Positions 1 through 11,503 of a DNA stretch of 64,000 bases are shown here, one piece after another. The notes under the pieces were generated by a model. The model ran no database searches. It was not told the origin of the DNA and saw only the letters and a list, made by a program, of their open reading frames with translations. The translations under genes and the position numbers were made by a program. Within the stretch, counting starts at the first letter, position 1. Each line of letters opens with the position of its first letter. Origin of the DNA: Plicaturopsis crispa FD-325 SS-3 (Eukaryota > Basidiomycota > Agaricomycetes > Amylocorticiales > Amylocorticiaceae); contig KN832554.1 in the NCBI GenBank assembly GCA_000827205.1, forward strand, positions 2,042,955-2,106,954, written 5' to 3'.

Positions 1-503
1 ACTATATACTGACGTGACACGTGTCCCTCTTATAGAAATTGCTTCAGTTTGTTGTCCATGAGTCCATCCGCTCTGTGCGACTCACCGTCACCAATCAATT
101 TCTTGGACCCTAGAGGTGCCATCGACCATCCCTGTTCTAGACAAACGACGACACGATAGTACTACAGCGCAATACGTTTTGCGACGTGCGCGTCGCGTCC
201 TCAGACTCGGGGTCTACTTGATACCTGTTGTGGCACCGTGCCCACGGGGCAGTGCTGTTGGTGAGACTCGATCACCCTACTTGGGCCTACCAGGCCATTT
301 GTCGTGAGCTGACTTTTCTACTTGTGTTGCTAGACGGTCTACACTTGCCGATTGCTTGTTGATCTCGGTTTGATCTCATACTTTTGTCCGACTAGAATAG
401 CGGCCTATCAATCCTTTAAGGACGTTGCCTACCAAGCAGTGAGTTCACTCGGGCATTTCACAAAACTACACTCACAGCCAGCCTTCGGTTCAGTTGCAGT
501 ATT
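1..503. other. Upstream region of the F-box gene, no gene seen
   Basis: Only short, low-quality reading frames are present here and none resembles a known family. The stretch precedes the start codon of the F-box gene at 504 and probably holds its promoter and 5' leader. An upstream gene's end could lie outside the window. Confidence 0.4.
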
Positions 504-2012
504 ATGCCTGAACAACAACCTGTCGGGAACATTGCTGAAATCACTGCATTCATCGAGAGTCTGGAAGCCGAGGAGGCTGGACTGTCGTGTCGACTCGCAG
601 AGGTCCGCGCCTTGCTCTCGCAATCCCGGGCACACGTCGCCGAATTGGCGAACCGTACTGCTCGTGTCTACTCCCTCCCACCCGAACTACTGTCGCGCAT
701 ACTCGAGCACGTATCTCAAGAAGAACACCATGAAATGTCTAGGTACAGAACATCGTTCCCGTTGGTAATCTCGCAGGTATCGCGGCACTGGCGCGCCGTT
801 GCGCTCGCAACATCCTCCCTCTGGGCATTCATATGTGCACCGCAGTCCCTGAAGTACATGGAACGATCGAAAGGGCAAGGACTCCGTATACACCTCCACT
901 ACGAGCATGCACTTGATCCCAAGTACATTTTACGGCACATGTCCCTCTTGACTCCTCACGTCGAGCGCTGGGTCGAATTCATCGCCGTACTACCCACAAC
1001 CTCGCTCATGGGCGGCATTGTTACCGCCCTTGCAGACTTGATGGCACCCCGCCTCGAATTTGTTGATCTCTCTATCGAGTACAATGGCTACAATGTGATA
1101 TTCGAAGACGGCTACTCTGTCTTCATGGGCGGCGCACCGCGTCTGCGAACTTTCCACGTCTACGAAACCTCTCCACCCGTTGAATGGCCGCCGCACAGCG
1201 ACGTGACGGAGTTACGCTTGCAGCAATATAACAGGGCAAGCGACGGGAAGAGATATATCTATCACTCGCTCACCTCATTGCCATCTCTTCAAAGGCTTGC
1301 CATAGAAGGATGTTTCTACGACTCCGCTCTCGTCGCCGACGTACGTGTGGTGCTGCCCGATCTCAAGCACCTTCTCATCGCTGGGGATGGTTGGCCCGTT
1401 GAGAGTGAGTACCTCGGCATCTTGTTCGATGTCATCGTAGCGCCGTCTCTTGTTTCCCTCGTCATCAAGGACCTTACGAGCCCAGAGCGCAAGGCGCTTC
1501 TCAAGAAAATCAAAAGCGTCCCAGATTTTTCTGCCTCGTATCCCGTCTTACGGTCGCTGACTATCGTCGGCACGGAGGCAAACCTAGGCGCCACCGAAGA
1601 AAACCGTTCCGTCAATATCATCCCCGTCTTTCCATCCATAACCCACTTGACCCTGGGCTACGAGCTCGATGATGTTATACCGAGACTGGTTCAGCTGCAC
1701 GATGTTCTTCTGAAGGACTCGTCGTGCGCCGTGTGCCCTGCCCTTCACACCTTGACATTCCTCTGGCCGAAGATCAGGGAATACCCTGTACATGACGAGG
1801 TGTCCACATTGTGGGGCATGCTATTCAAGCTATTGGACGCGAGACGTTTGCAAGCGCCAAACAGGCCAATTGAGAGGGTGCGGCTCGACACTACGTTGCG
1901 CGCATTCATAACTGCGGCCACGGTTGCCTCGCTAGGTCGAATGGTCAACGTGGAGTGGGTCAACGCAGAGCAGACGGGATACACCTACCAATTGGGAGTA
2001 CTGACGGGGTAG
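504..2012 (+). CDS. F-box-like domain protein
   Basis: A single uninterrupted frame of 502 residues. Residues about 8-50 form a Leu/Ala/Glu-rich helical or coiled-coil segment. It is followed by an F-box-like stretch (SLPPELLSRILEHVSQ, then VISQVSRHWRAVALAT and SSLWAFI) at about residues 56-108. This is the form common in agaricomycete F-box families. The rest is rich in spaced leucines with alternating strand-like segments, as expected of a degenerate LRR-type substrate-binding half. By family knowledge it would be a Skp1-binding SCF ubiquitin-ligase receptor. The substrate cannot be inferred. It stands alone, 230 bp from the convergent Ser/Pro-rich gene. Confidence 0.85.
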   Translation: MPEQQPVGNIAEITAFIESLEAEEAGLSCRLAEVRALLSQSRAHVAELANRTARVYSLPPELLSRILEHVSQEEHHEMSRYRTSFPLVISQVSRHWRAVALATSSLWAFICAPQSLKYMERSKGQGLRIHLHYEHALDPKYILRHMSLLTPHVERWVEFIAVLPTTSLMGGIVTALADLMAPRLEFVDLSIEYNGYNVIFEDGYSVFMGGAPRLRTFHVYETSPPVEWPPHSDVTELRLQQYNRASDGKRYIYHSLTSLPSLQRLAIEGCFYDSALVADVRVVLPDLKHLLIAGDGWPVESEYLGILFDVIVAPSLVSLVIKDLTSPERKALLKKIKSVPDFSASYPVLRSLTIVGTEANLGATEENRSVNIIPVFPSITHLTLGYELDDVIPRLVQLHDVLLKDSSCAVCPALHTLTFLWPKIREYPVHDEVSTLWGMLFKLLDARRLQAPNRPIERVRLDTTLRAFITAATVASLGRMVNVEWVNAEQTGYTYQLGVLTG

Positions 2013-2241
2013 CCTGGTTCCTTATAATTGATTGAAGTTCTGCACATAAGTACCACCTATCTGTGCCGCGATTGCTGACCACACAATTAAATCACCACAA
2101 AATGGATTTCTCCCTAGGATACACATGGCGTCAACGGGTATTCGAGGCGAAAGAGAGTGCAGAAGAGGAGTGAATTAAAGAACGGATGAGAGTACTGATA
2201 GTAGGCATGCAATAAATACCATAAACCCAGTCGTCCATGAA

Positions 2242-4077
2242 CTAGCAAGCAGGTGTAGAAGGCGCCGAGTGCCAAACGTCCGTCAGATTATCTGTCGCCG
2301 CTATACTGTGGTCATCGCCTTCACCGCCGCCTTCCCGCTCAAACCTCACTGCGCTTATCCCTGGTTGAACTAGTACCGCACTATGCAATAGTTCCGGATG
2401 AGCGTCCGATTTCTCATCCGTAAAGGCGTGTGCGGCATTGATATAGTCGTCCGTCGATGACTGCTTTCGCGGTGTTATCTCTACGCCAGCGGGTTGCAAC
2501 GAAGTGTTTGCCAAAGCGGTATCAACAATTGGTGACGGGGACGAGGACACGATGGGGATGCGATCCTCTGCGCTGGCCGGTGAAAGATCTTCCCCTTCCA
2601 GGTCCTCCTGGTCCGCGCTGAACTGCCCGCCGGTCTTCATGCTGTTTGTCGTCCAGATACTCCGCTCGCGTGCCAACGATGTGCCGGTCCCTGCTCCACC
2701 CACCCTGGCACTCCAGCCGCTCGCCTCACTACCCCAGCTCCCGCGCCTCGAGCTCCGCGGCCTCAGCGCGCGCACACTCGCATCAACATCCCGCTCCCCC
2801 TCCGCGTCATTCTCCCGATCATCATCCCCAAGCACATAGTGGCTCGAGCCATCATTCTCGCCCTCGCCTCCCCCAGCGAGACTTCCTCCGAAATGCGATA
2901 TGGAGTCGCCGCCCCCCAGTCCCGACGGTGCGATGGAGCTCCAGCCGGGTGTCACGGCCCCCGCGCGCGGCATGGCGAACGCGGAGGACGCGAGGGTCAG
3001 CACGGACGCATTGTCCAGCGGAGGCGATGACGGCCGCGGGTTATTGCGCGGGTGATGGGAGGTATGCAGAGGCGCCTGCACGGAGGTGACCTGCGCCTGC
3101 GGGCTCGGATTGGAGGAGTTCACGCTTCCTGCGTTCCGCGGAGAAGACGGACGAGACGACTGGGGTGAGGGCGGCAGAGCGGAGAAAGTGATAGACGCGC
3201 CGCTGCCTAGTAGTCCCGCCGATGTGCCCGTGGAAGAATTCCGGACGTGGGCTGGGAAACGAGGCGCCTGCGTTCCAGGCGTCGTGGGGGCCTGGGCAAT
3301 ATGCGCCACACCATTTGGCGTGAGATCAATGCTAAGCAGGGTAGTAGGTTTCGTGCTAGCTGCCATACTCCTGAACGTGCGCGGGTCAGATAAATAAGAC
3401 GACGAAGAGCGCGAGGGCGACGGCGATGGAGGAGCGCTAGGCGCTATAGGTCGAACAGAGGCATCCTCGTCCGCCTCCATGGCACTGGGTGACCAAGTAG
3501 ACTCCTGGGCAATCGACGAGCCGTTCGTCATCCTATCCGTATCATCCTCATCCTCTGAGGACGAATTCAAATCCTCGGTACGGTCATTGTCATTGAGCGA
3601 GATTGTCCGCCGCGACATCCCATGTCTGCTGCCAGTCGAACGCCTGTGCGATGGGGGTGTGCCGGGCTGCGGGAAAGGGGACGACGAAACACGAGTCGTA
3701 GGCCGTGCGGCTCCCACCGTCGCGCTGCCATGTGCCCTGCTGCGCGCTGCCTCGACGGCTGCGTGCGCTGCGATCTGTTTCTGCGAACCGTCGGACGCTC
3801 GCCGCGTGTTCCGCACGGTACCGGCGAGTTTGCGCTGGAACCAGTTTATGATCGGCTTGCTGGAGCGTCGAGATATCTTCTTGACAGCAGGCTGGGGATG
3901 AGGCTGCTTGGCAGGAGGCGGTGGCGGCGGTGGGGGAGGGTGCTCCTTGGAAGTGGGCTTGGTAGGAACTGGCTGCTGCTGCTGCGAATGGTGTTTGGGT
4001 TTGGGCGGGTCAGACGCAGACGCTTTGCGAGTGCCGTTCTGCTGCTGTTTCGAGGCTGCCACGGCAGTATGAGACAT
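2242..4077 (-). CDS. Disordered Ser/Pro-rich protein of unknown function
   Basis: About 611 residues in one exon. I start at the Met at 4077 (MSHTAVAASKQQQNG), because the extra residues of the longer frame from 4149 look like leader sequence. The protein is almost wholly low-complexity. It has a Gln/Pro-rich segment with a run of nine prolines, a basic block (KKISRRSSKPIINWFQRKL), then long Ser/Pro/Asp/Glu tracts with many SP and TP sites. No catalytic domain is visible. The short basic-aromatic segment NWFQRKL is the only ordered-looking piece and may be a localisation or binding motif. Many SP/TP sites suggest phosphoregulation, which is inference only. Confidence 0.75.
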   Translation of the reverse strand: MSHTAVAASKQQQNGTRKASASDPPKPKHHSQQQQPVPTKPTSKEHPPPPPPPPPAKQPHPQPAVKKISRRSSKPIINWFQRKLAGTVRNTRRASDGSQKQIAAHAAVEAARSRAHGSATVGAARPTTRVSSSPFPQPGTPPSHRRSTGSRHGMSRRTISLNDNDRTEDLNSSSEDEDDTDRMTNGSSIAQESTWSPSAMEADEDASVRPIAPSAPPSPSPSRSSSSYLSDPRTFRSMAASTKPTTLLSIDLTPNGVAHIAQAPTTPGTQAPRFPAHVRNSSTGTSAGLLGSGASITFSALPPSPQSSRPSSPRNAGSVNSSNPSPQAQVTSVQAPLHTSHHPRNNPRPSSPPLDNASVLTLASSAFAMPRAGAVTPGWSSIAPSGLGGGDSISHFGGSLAGGGEGENDGSSHYVLGDDDRENDAEGERDVDASVRALRPRSSRRGSWGSEASGWSARVGGAGTGTSLARERSIWTTNSMKTGGQFSADQEDLEGEDLSPASAEDRIPIVSSSPSPIVDTALANTSLQPAGVEITPRKQSSTDDYINAAHAFTDEKSDAHPELLHSAVLVQPGISAVRFEREGGGEGDDHSIAATDNLTDVWHSAPSTPAC

Positions 4078-4392
4078 GGCGCAGAATTCGGCTGTGAGGG
4101 TAAGAGGGAAAGGAGCAAAAGATATACAGACGTGAAGCAATTGAAGCAAGCGTTGTGAGTTGAGAAGTCGAAATGCTCAAAACGCGGAATGATCAGTACG
4201 CGGGCTGGCTACGTACCGGCTTCATCTCAGATCTCGCCACAAAAAGCGTCCGAAAATATTGAACGCTCGGCTTTCCTCAAGGAGATGGCAGGCAGGTGGA
4301 TTACACACAGCAGATGATCATGATACATTATACAGTAGAAACATCCTTGAATCCAGAGAAAAATCGACGCACACTGCCCGACTGACTCGAAT

Positions 4393-7118
4393 TCACCAAT
4401 CTGTCTTTTTGGGTTTCTTCACCGCAGCGGCCACAGGGATTTTGGCGCCCTTATACCCAAACCCGTCCAGCCACGGCCACACCTCGCTCCGTCGGGTCTC
4501 AAAGGATTCGATGGACGCTGCGCGCTGGAGAGTCAGGGCGATGTCGTCGAGCCCATGCAGCAGACAATGCCGGCGGAAGGGGTCCGTCGTGAATGGGATG
4601 GGCGGCTTTCCGTTCGTACGCCGTACTTCCTGCTTCTCCAAGTCCACTTCGAGCTCTAGCCCAGCCTCTGCGTCTTCCGCGAGAGCCCGGCAATCTTCCT
4701 GGGGCAGAGCCACGGGAAGCATGCCGTTCTGCATGGAGTTGTTGCGGAAGATATCCGCAAAGCTAGGTGCAATGATGCATCTGATACCAAAGTCGTTCCT
4801 GCGCACACCATTTTGAAATTAGCTCGATGCCAAAGTTTGAAGCTAGGATGACACTCACAGACTCCAGGGGGCGTGCTCACGAGAGCTACCACATCCAAAG
4901 TTCTTGCCCGTGCAGACGAGGATCTTCGACTTGTCGTACGGCGGCCGGTCCAGAATGAAATTCGTCTTTGCCCCCGTCTGCCCATCATATCGCAGGGTGT
5001 AGAACAGCGCGTTAGCAAGCCCCGTGCGCTTCAGGGTCTTCAAGAACTGTTTCGGGATGATCATATCCGTGTCAACATTCTCGATGTGCAGAGGGGCGGC
5101 GATGCCCTTGAGCACGGTGAATTTCTCCACGCTCGAGGGTGCCTCTGCGGGGGGCAGTGGGACCGAAGCATCGTGGGGCGTCAGAGTCTGCTCCGGGGCG
5201 GGGGAGGGTAGCACAGGATCGTCGAGGAATTCGTGCTCGCTGATGACCTTGAATTTAGGTCCTGCGGCAATCCGCGCGTCCGCGTCGGCCCCGATAAATC
5301 TGCGTACGTCCGTGAGATGTCCCGTCAAGGCTGCAGCGGCGGCCATGGCAGGGCTGAGCAGATGCGTCCTCCCACCGGAGCCCTGCCGACCCTCGAAATT
5401 GCGGTTGCTAGTGCTCGCGCACCGCTGACCAGCGGCCAGTTGGTCCGGGTTCATCCCCAGGCACATCGAGCAGCCGGCCTCACGCCAATCGAAACCTGCG
5501 CGCTTGAAAAGCACGTCCAGTCCCTCAGCTTCGGCGTGCTGTTTGATGAGACCAGATCCGGGAACGATCATCGCGACAACGTTGGGAGCCACCTTGGCGT
5601 CGGGGCCTGCGGACTGGACTATTTTCGCCGCAGACCGGAGATCCTCGATACGGCTGTTGGTGCAGGAGCCAATGAACACTTTGTCGACGGAAATATCCTC
5701 GATCTTGGTGCCAGGGGTGAGGCCCATGTACGCCAAAGAGCGCTCGGCAGACGCCCTTTTTGTCGGATCGCTCATGGTGGCGGGGTCGGGAACGGTGCCG
5801 GTAATGGGCACAACATCCTGAGGCGAGGTACCCCAGGTCACGGTGGGAACGATGTCCTCTGCGCGAATGTTAACTTCGATATCCCACTTCGCGCCCTCGT
5901 CCGATTTGAGGGTGCTCCAGTACGCGACTGCACGATCCCACAGCTCGCCCTTAGGTGCGAGAGGGCGGTCTTTGAGATATGCGAAAGTGATTTCGTCGGG
6001 GGCGACCATTCCTGCCCGCGCACCGGCTTCGATGCTCATGTTACACACGCTCATGCGCGCCTCCATGCTGAACCCGCGGAAAACGGAGCCGGCGTATTCA
6101 ATAACAGCGCCGGTACCACCTGCGGTGCCGATGACACCGATGATATGCAGAATAACGTCTTTAGAGGTGACGCCCTCGAGGAGGTCGCCGTCGACGGTGA
6201 TGCGCATGTTCTTGCCCTTCTTCTGGAGCAGAGTTTGCGTTGCGAGGACGTGCTCGACTTCGGATGTACCAATGCCGAATGCAAGCGACCCAAATGCGCC
6301 GTGTGCTAAGACAGATATGCGATTGGTAAGGATTCGAAAGCGTTATATATAAAACTTACTTGATGTGTGGGAGTCACCGCAAACGCATGTGATCCCCGGG
6401 AGCTGCATAAACTCTGTTAATGGGAGGGGCACATGTGTGCGAACGCCGACATACAGTAAATCCCTGCTCAGGCCCGATAATGTGGACAATGCCTAAAAAG
6501 AATTCAGCCGCGAACTCAACGGATATCTTGCCCAGACGCGCATACCTTGCCGCCGGTCCGTCATGCCAAAATATGTGAGGCCAAACTCCTTCACGTTTTC
6601 CTCGAGAGCGGCGCATTGCGCTCGCGAGTCGGGCTCCGCGATGAAATTCTCGACCGTGGTGAAGTTCTTGCGCGACACGGTACTTGGATGAACGTCAGTA
6701 CGGAGCTTGCAGTTATCGATGAGGTAGAACTCACGGGATATTATGATCCACTGTGGCCAGGGTGCAGTCAGGGCGGCGTACAGGACGATCAGCCGTCCGT
6801 CTGGGCGAAAGGAGATTTAGAAACGGTTAAATCGATGGTATGCACGCGAACACTCACAGGCCCTCGAATGCTTGTGGGCTCGTTACTTCGTGCACGAGAT
6901 GGCTACAATCACAACATTTGAGAAGGGCGTTTCAATGAGTGTTTCCGAGAGTGCATACCGGTCAATGTAGATAAGGGCCAATCCATCCTCCTTGACATCG
7001 CTATGCACCAAAGTCAGCATTGAATCCGATGTCTCCTAGGTCAAATTTGGACGCACACAACATGGTCATCCCAGATTTTGTCGTAGAGAGTGCGCGGGGG
7101 AGATACAGCAGTAGGCAT
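4393..7118 (-). CDS. LEU1: 3-isopropylmalate dehydratase (alpha-IPM isomerase)
   Basis: It catalyses the isomerisation of 2- to 3-isopropylmalate in leucine synthesis, using a [4Fe-4S] cluster. This is the fungal single-chain form with LeuC and LeuD halves fused, about 760 residues (yeast Leu1 is about 780). The start ATG at 7118 opens [20 protein letters not shown]. Small exons encode the N-terminal part ([35 protein letters not shown]). One large exon (about 6303-4861) and a last exon (4802-4393) follow. Cluster ligands are visible as the Cys of [10 protein letters not shown] and the CxxC of [11 protein letters not shown]. The swivel domain has [12 protein letters not shown] and [12 protein letters not shown]. 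The gene is divergent from RPL29, with a small transposon between them. Confidence 0.97.
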
Positions 7119-8163
7119 GACTGATAGAAACAAGAAAGTAAGTAGGAAATAGAGCGCTGAGAGCAGAGTCCTTACTTATAGCAGGGTGGAAGTCGAGGAG
7201 AAATAGACCGGTCGGCCGAAACAAGATGCGTCATCGGCTTTCGGGTTTACCATTTCCCTCGCCGCTCATTGGCTGGCTGCCTCCCTTCTCGACTCAACTC
7301 AACGCCAGGCGTCGTCGGCTTCATATGTCCGGGACATCTCCGAATGTTTTACTGACTCCAGCGATGGCCGCGGATGCCTCGTGATAGGCCCCCGGAAGCT
7401 CCTGCAGAGGTAGGCGAACTTTTTCCCGAAATTCGACCCTCAAATCCGCAATTTTTTGGGCCCAAAACCTCCCCAAATCCGCTATCTGGGACTGGGTTAT
7501 GCAGGAGAAAATCACGTGATGCAGCTATTTTTTGCCAAAAACTTGATTTTTTTCGTAGTTGTCCCTCCATAATCGGCTTAAATTTGGCTGAAAGCGAAAA
7601 CGGTATCGACCCAAGCCCATCGTTGCCAAATTACAGCTTGCCGACCTTGCATTAGATCCAAAGTGCTGTCCCAGAGTTTCCTAAAATCCGCTATATGGGA
7701 CAGGGATTCGACCTCGAAGGGTCTAAAATCCGCTATACCAGGACATAGATTTTCGATTTTTCGCTCCCTCAAATCCGCTATTTCGTCGCCTACCTCTGCA
7801 GGAGCTTCCGGGGGCCTCTCGTGATTCACAATTTGAACCGACTGTCTAGTGCAATGCCGGCGACGGACTTATAAGTGAGAAAAAGCAGAAAGGTGAGGGA
7901 GATGTCTTGGCTTGTAGGACTCGAATACGATACTGGGTCGCAGAGTGCTCATCGCAGAGCGTTGTGACGCGAGAGCGTCTCGACTCTCGAGCCGAATTTG
8001 ATTTTCAAAACTGAGCGAGCATACAGGGGCTATCATTCCCAAATAGGCCAATATTGGAACTTTACAGTACCAAGCCTCCGCTTTCCCACGCTCAGCACCG
8101 TCCATCGACGCCACCACCTTTGCGAAATCCGTACAGCAAGCTCAGCCCTCAGTCGACGTCGCC
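7119..8163. other. Divergent intergenic region LEU1/RPL29 with a transposon insertion
   Basis: About 1 kb separates the two start codons, and 432 bp of this is the element at 7386-7817. That leaves about 270 bp of native sequence on the LEU1 side and about 340 bp on the RPL29 side. No reliable TATA box was identified. No gene is apparent. Confidence 0.6.
7386..7817. mobile_element. Element A: hAT-like MITE, 432 bp
   Basis: Perfect 32-bp terminal inverted repeats lie at 7386-7417 and 7786-7817, starting AGGCCCCCGGAAGCTCC. Immediate flanks are an 8-bp target duplication, CTCGTGAT, at 7378-7385 and 7818-7825. The interior has no plausible coding sequence. It carries five same-strand copies of AAATCCGCTAT: 7442 (with one mismatch), 7475, 7684, 7726 and 7771. 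Three copies are followed by a GGGAC or AGGAC box. An 8-bp duplication fitting nTnnnnAn is typical of hAT transposons. P-type elements also make 8-bp duplications and are the main alternative. Perfect repeats and duplication suggest a young insertion. Confidence 0.93.
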
Positions 8164-8603
8164 ATGGCCAAATCCAAGAAGTGCGTGCATCCAGCCGTCC
8201 TACCGCGCAGGCGTACTGATTTCATTGTCTGCGTGCAGCCATACCAATCACAACCAGAGCTACAAGGCGCACAGGAATGGTCTCAGGAAGCCTGTGTCCA
8301 AGGGAAAGACACGGTCGTTGAAGGGTGTACGTCCGCTCGTTCTGTGTATCTGGTAGAACCATTGCTGATTTGGGTTCTGGCTTTAAAAAGGTCGATGCTA
8401 AGGTCGGTTGGATAGAACGAAGCGTTTGATAGGACATACGACTGATAATGCATCTACAGTTCCGCCGTAATGCCCGCCACGCACACGCCGGATCGGTATG
8501 CCCCCACTCCCATTGCAGCTGCCTCGGTGCACTTTTCTGACATTCTACGCATATACAGTACAAAGCGCGCCAGGAGCAAAAGGCGGCAGCCGCCGCATCG
8601 TGA
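8164..8603 (+). CDS. RPL29: 60S ribosomal protein L29 (eL29)
   Basis: A small, very basic cytosolic large-subunit ribosomal protein of about 65 residues, spread over five short exons. Spliced pieces read MAKSKNHTNHNQSYKAHRNG, then LRKPVSKGKTRSLKG, VDAK, FRRNARHAHAGS and YKARQEQKAAAAAS. The first intron begins after AAGAA at about 8181 and restores NHTNHNQ, the family hallmark. A four-codon micro-exon (VDAK, near 8391-8402) is needed to join KG to FRRNARHA. The high intron number is usual for basidiomycete ribosomal protein genes. Expression should be strong and constitutive. Confidence 0.95.
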
Positions 8604-8881
8604 TCGCCCCCTTCCTTGACTCGCACACGATATCGCCGGAGGGAGGGTGATTCACGCCAGACTCGGAGCGCGGAGGGACGAATGTTGTTGATTCCACCAT
8701 GCTATGTAACATGCAGCCATGCTTTCGCTTAGGGCACCCCAAAATCTTATAATCGACGCCAAAAACACAAGATAAACATCGTGATTGTGATACTGTACAT
8801 TTTGCCAGACTACAACATTTGAGCTTACAGACGGTTGCGCTTTGACTTCTGCAATGATTGACCCGGTGTTTCGCACTTCAC

Positions 8882-11094
8882 TCACCCTCGTGTCTGGTGG
8901 AGGTCTTTCGCGTCGCTCGCCAGCTTGGCCCGCAACCTCGCGGCCTGAAAAAATCTCGTTTCAGAACGGCAGAAAGAAATGGAACAGCAAAAGAGATATC
9001 TCACAGCAGCGTCTTCAGGCGGCAGAGCACCCTTCGCCATATTATGTTTGCCCGCCCGTAATTTCCTCTGGTTGATATTCGTGGGCAACTTATTGGTCGC
9101 AGGATTCGGGACGAGCAGCGCCTTGCATTCTTCGTCCGTTGGTATATACCCCTCCAGAAGAGAGAAGAATTTATGCCGAAGCACGGCCTTGATGCGCTCG
9201 AATGCATGGCTCGAGTACCAGCCGTCTCTTTCCTACGACATACGCACAACCGTGTAAGTTAGAAGCAGAGGGACACGCAAGGCGGCACGTACATGGCAGG
9301 TATCGCGCAGGTCGTCTTCCTCCTCGATCATCTCTTTGAGCATCGGGTCGTGGATATCGCACAGCTGGAATGCCGCCGTCTCTTTCGCAACGGTCATGCC
9401 ATCGAATATATGCGACTGTCTACCCACGAAGCATCAGCCCCTGCGAGGTCCACAGGTGCAAACGTATATGAACGCACTTTCGCTCCACGCCTTCGCGCTC
9501 CCCTGTGATCCCCAGGCCGCGCCCTTCGTGCCGGCGGGTGGCGACAGAAGGCCGTTCTATCTGGTGATTCGCGTTGCGGAAATACAGCCGCTGATAGCTG
9601 TTGCGAAATGTATGAGTGTTCGCTTTGCGGTAAGGGCATGGGGCGATTGGACGTACAACCGCGCGTTGACATCTGCGCGTGGATCATAGCTGAAACGAAC
9701 GAGCGTGTCACGCCAAGGGCCGTCCTGGAATACATAGCATACGAGCGGAAGAAGGACCTTGGAGCTGAATGGTATTGTTAAAAGGGGACGCGAGAAGAAG
9801 TGGGGGCATTCTTACTTGTGGATTTCCCTGGCCTCGAGAGCCGTAAACTGATTAAACAGGGACAGTCGCGTCCATATTGCACGCTCGTCCATCCGCTAAG
9901 AGGGTATCACAAAAACGTCGTCAGACCGTATAACTAATCATTATGAGAAGGAGTTTTCACTTGTTGTAACTTTTTCAACAGGACCTGATCCACCTGCTGA
10001 CGGACTTCCTCCACGTTCCGTGGGGGTTTGTCGGGGACCTATCAAACATGTAAAATAACATTGAAATTACGTTGAAGAAAAGGAATAGTACCGTAACGTC
10101 TGTGAACATGATCGACGCTGGCCCATACCCCTTCCACCGCATCCGATTGATTAGTCGTTTCTTCTCTTCGCCCGTTTCTTCGTTCACTACGGTCGAAACC
10201 ATGGATGCGGCATTCGCCTTGAAACTGTACGGGCGCAGCAATAAGCGATTGGTCGCATTGCCGAGATATGCGCATGGGGACGCACTTGTACGTCTGGGGC
10301 ATGCTTTGCCTCGAGAATACCGGCGGTGGGAAGAGCCGCAGGTTGCTACGCATAGTTTGGGCCTCATCGCTGCCTTGCGACTGCGATTCTTGGATTAGTT
10401 GGGGATCTATTTCGGCGGGTACGTTGTTTGTAGGAATTAGGTAGTCCTCCTTCTCGTCGGGTATGCTGTACTGCCTGATGCCTTGGACTGCATGGCCAAT
10501 AGTCGCGTTCAGTGGTGATTCGAGCAGAGCGGCAAATCGGTCCCACCGTCCATGTTATCCATAGATAATCGAAGTTTGGAGACGGGGTCATTCATGTCTG
10601 GCTGGTACTGATAATCCACCATGCCTGCGATACCAAAGACTTATGAGCATCATGAACACAATGGTACTCGTTATCTGTCGCATACCGCGAAATCGCGCCG
10701 TTTTCGGGATGACGCCAACTGCCTCAGCCGTATATTCACCGACCATCCCGTCGCCCCCGTCCGCTTCCGCATTCAAGCGGCGTCTCTTGCGCTTCACGAC
10801 TTTCAGCAAGATATTGTTCGTCGGGACCACGTCCCCAGGGGCCGGGTGTGCGAACGGATTTTCGGGTCGAAGACTCAGCTCGAGCAGCGTTTCTGTGCGG
10901 GGGGCATTGCGCCTGAATGCGGACTCGAGGCTGGCGTGTCCGCCGAGTGCGCGTACGGCAAGGGGTACGGAGGACGGCTGGACGTAGCCAGGATATTCGA
11001 CGGAGTAGAAATGGGCAGATGGTATTTCGTGTTCGGGAGCAGCAGGTGGCTGTTTGGAACTTGAAGACGATGGGCCCGGTACGGGGGAGCTCAT
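8882..11094 (-). CDS. TFC1: RNA polymerase III transcription factor TFIIIC subunit 5 (Tfc1/GTF3C5-like)
   Basis: A subunit of TFIIIC, which binds the A-box of tRNA gene promoters to recruit TFIIIB and Pol III. The start at 11094 gives MSSPVPGPSSSSSKQPP. The conserved N-terminal dimerisation region follows (YSVEYPGYVQPSSVPLAVRA, LGGHASLESAF, LELSLRPENPFAHP). Middle exons give LLLRPYSFKANA and the basic RLINRMRWKGYGPASIMFTD. Later exons continue through RDTLVRFSYDPRADVNAR to AFERIKAVLRHKFFSLLEGY and LPTNINQRKLRAGKHN. About eight introns are implied. I end the gene at the TGA at 8882-8884 after ALRLRAKLASDAKDLHQTRG-like sequence. A further splice there (GGGTGAGT) cannot be excluded. Confidence 0.88.
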
Positions 11095-11503
11095 GGTGGA
11101 TGCAGCAGCCGCGCTTTTTACGAAGTCACGATGGAGGATGTCTACTATCACGTGGATCGTATTTTCGTGCCGCGTATTTTACCACAAATGTATCGCCATT
11201 TCGTGCAAGGTAAATACATGGAAAACACAGGAAGAGGCAAGGGGCACTAGGAAAACATGTAAAAGAGGTCGATTGAGGATGACCGGGCCAGGTAGCAGCT
11301 CAAAAATACGGAGCAGAATTATTGCTCCTAGACATACAGGTGAACCAAGCTAAAGCAGGTATTAGAACGAGAACGAGTGGCGATAGTCCGTAAACAGGAC
11401 GGTGGAATCTTAGAGACGGTGCCGGTTCGACTGCTGTTGTCCATATTAAAAGCAACGTGAAATAGCTCTCCCGGGAAGTAAAGATACAAAAAACATGCAG
11501 CAC

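Noticed and set aside
2504-3901. Several plus-strand frames of 100-150 codons
   Set aside because: All lie antisense within the Ser/Pro-rich gene and mirror its biased codons.
11421-11440. GGTTCGACT resembling a tRNA B-box
   Set aside because: The closing CC of the B-box is absent and no A-box or acceptor stem can be formed upstream.
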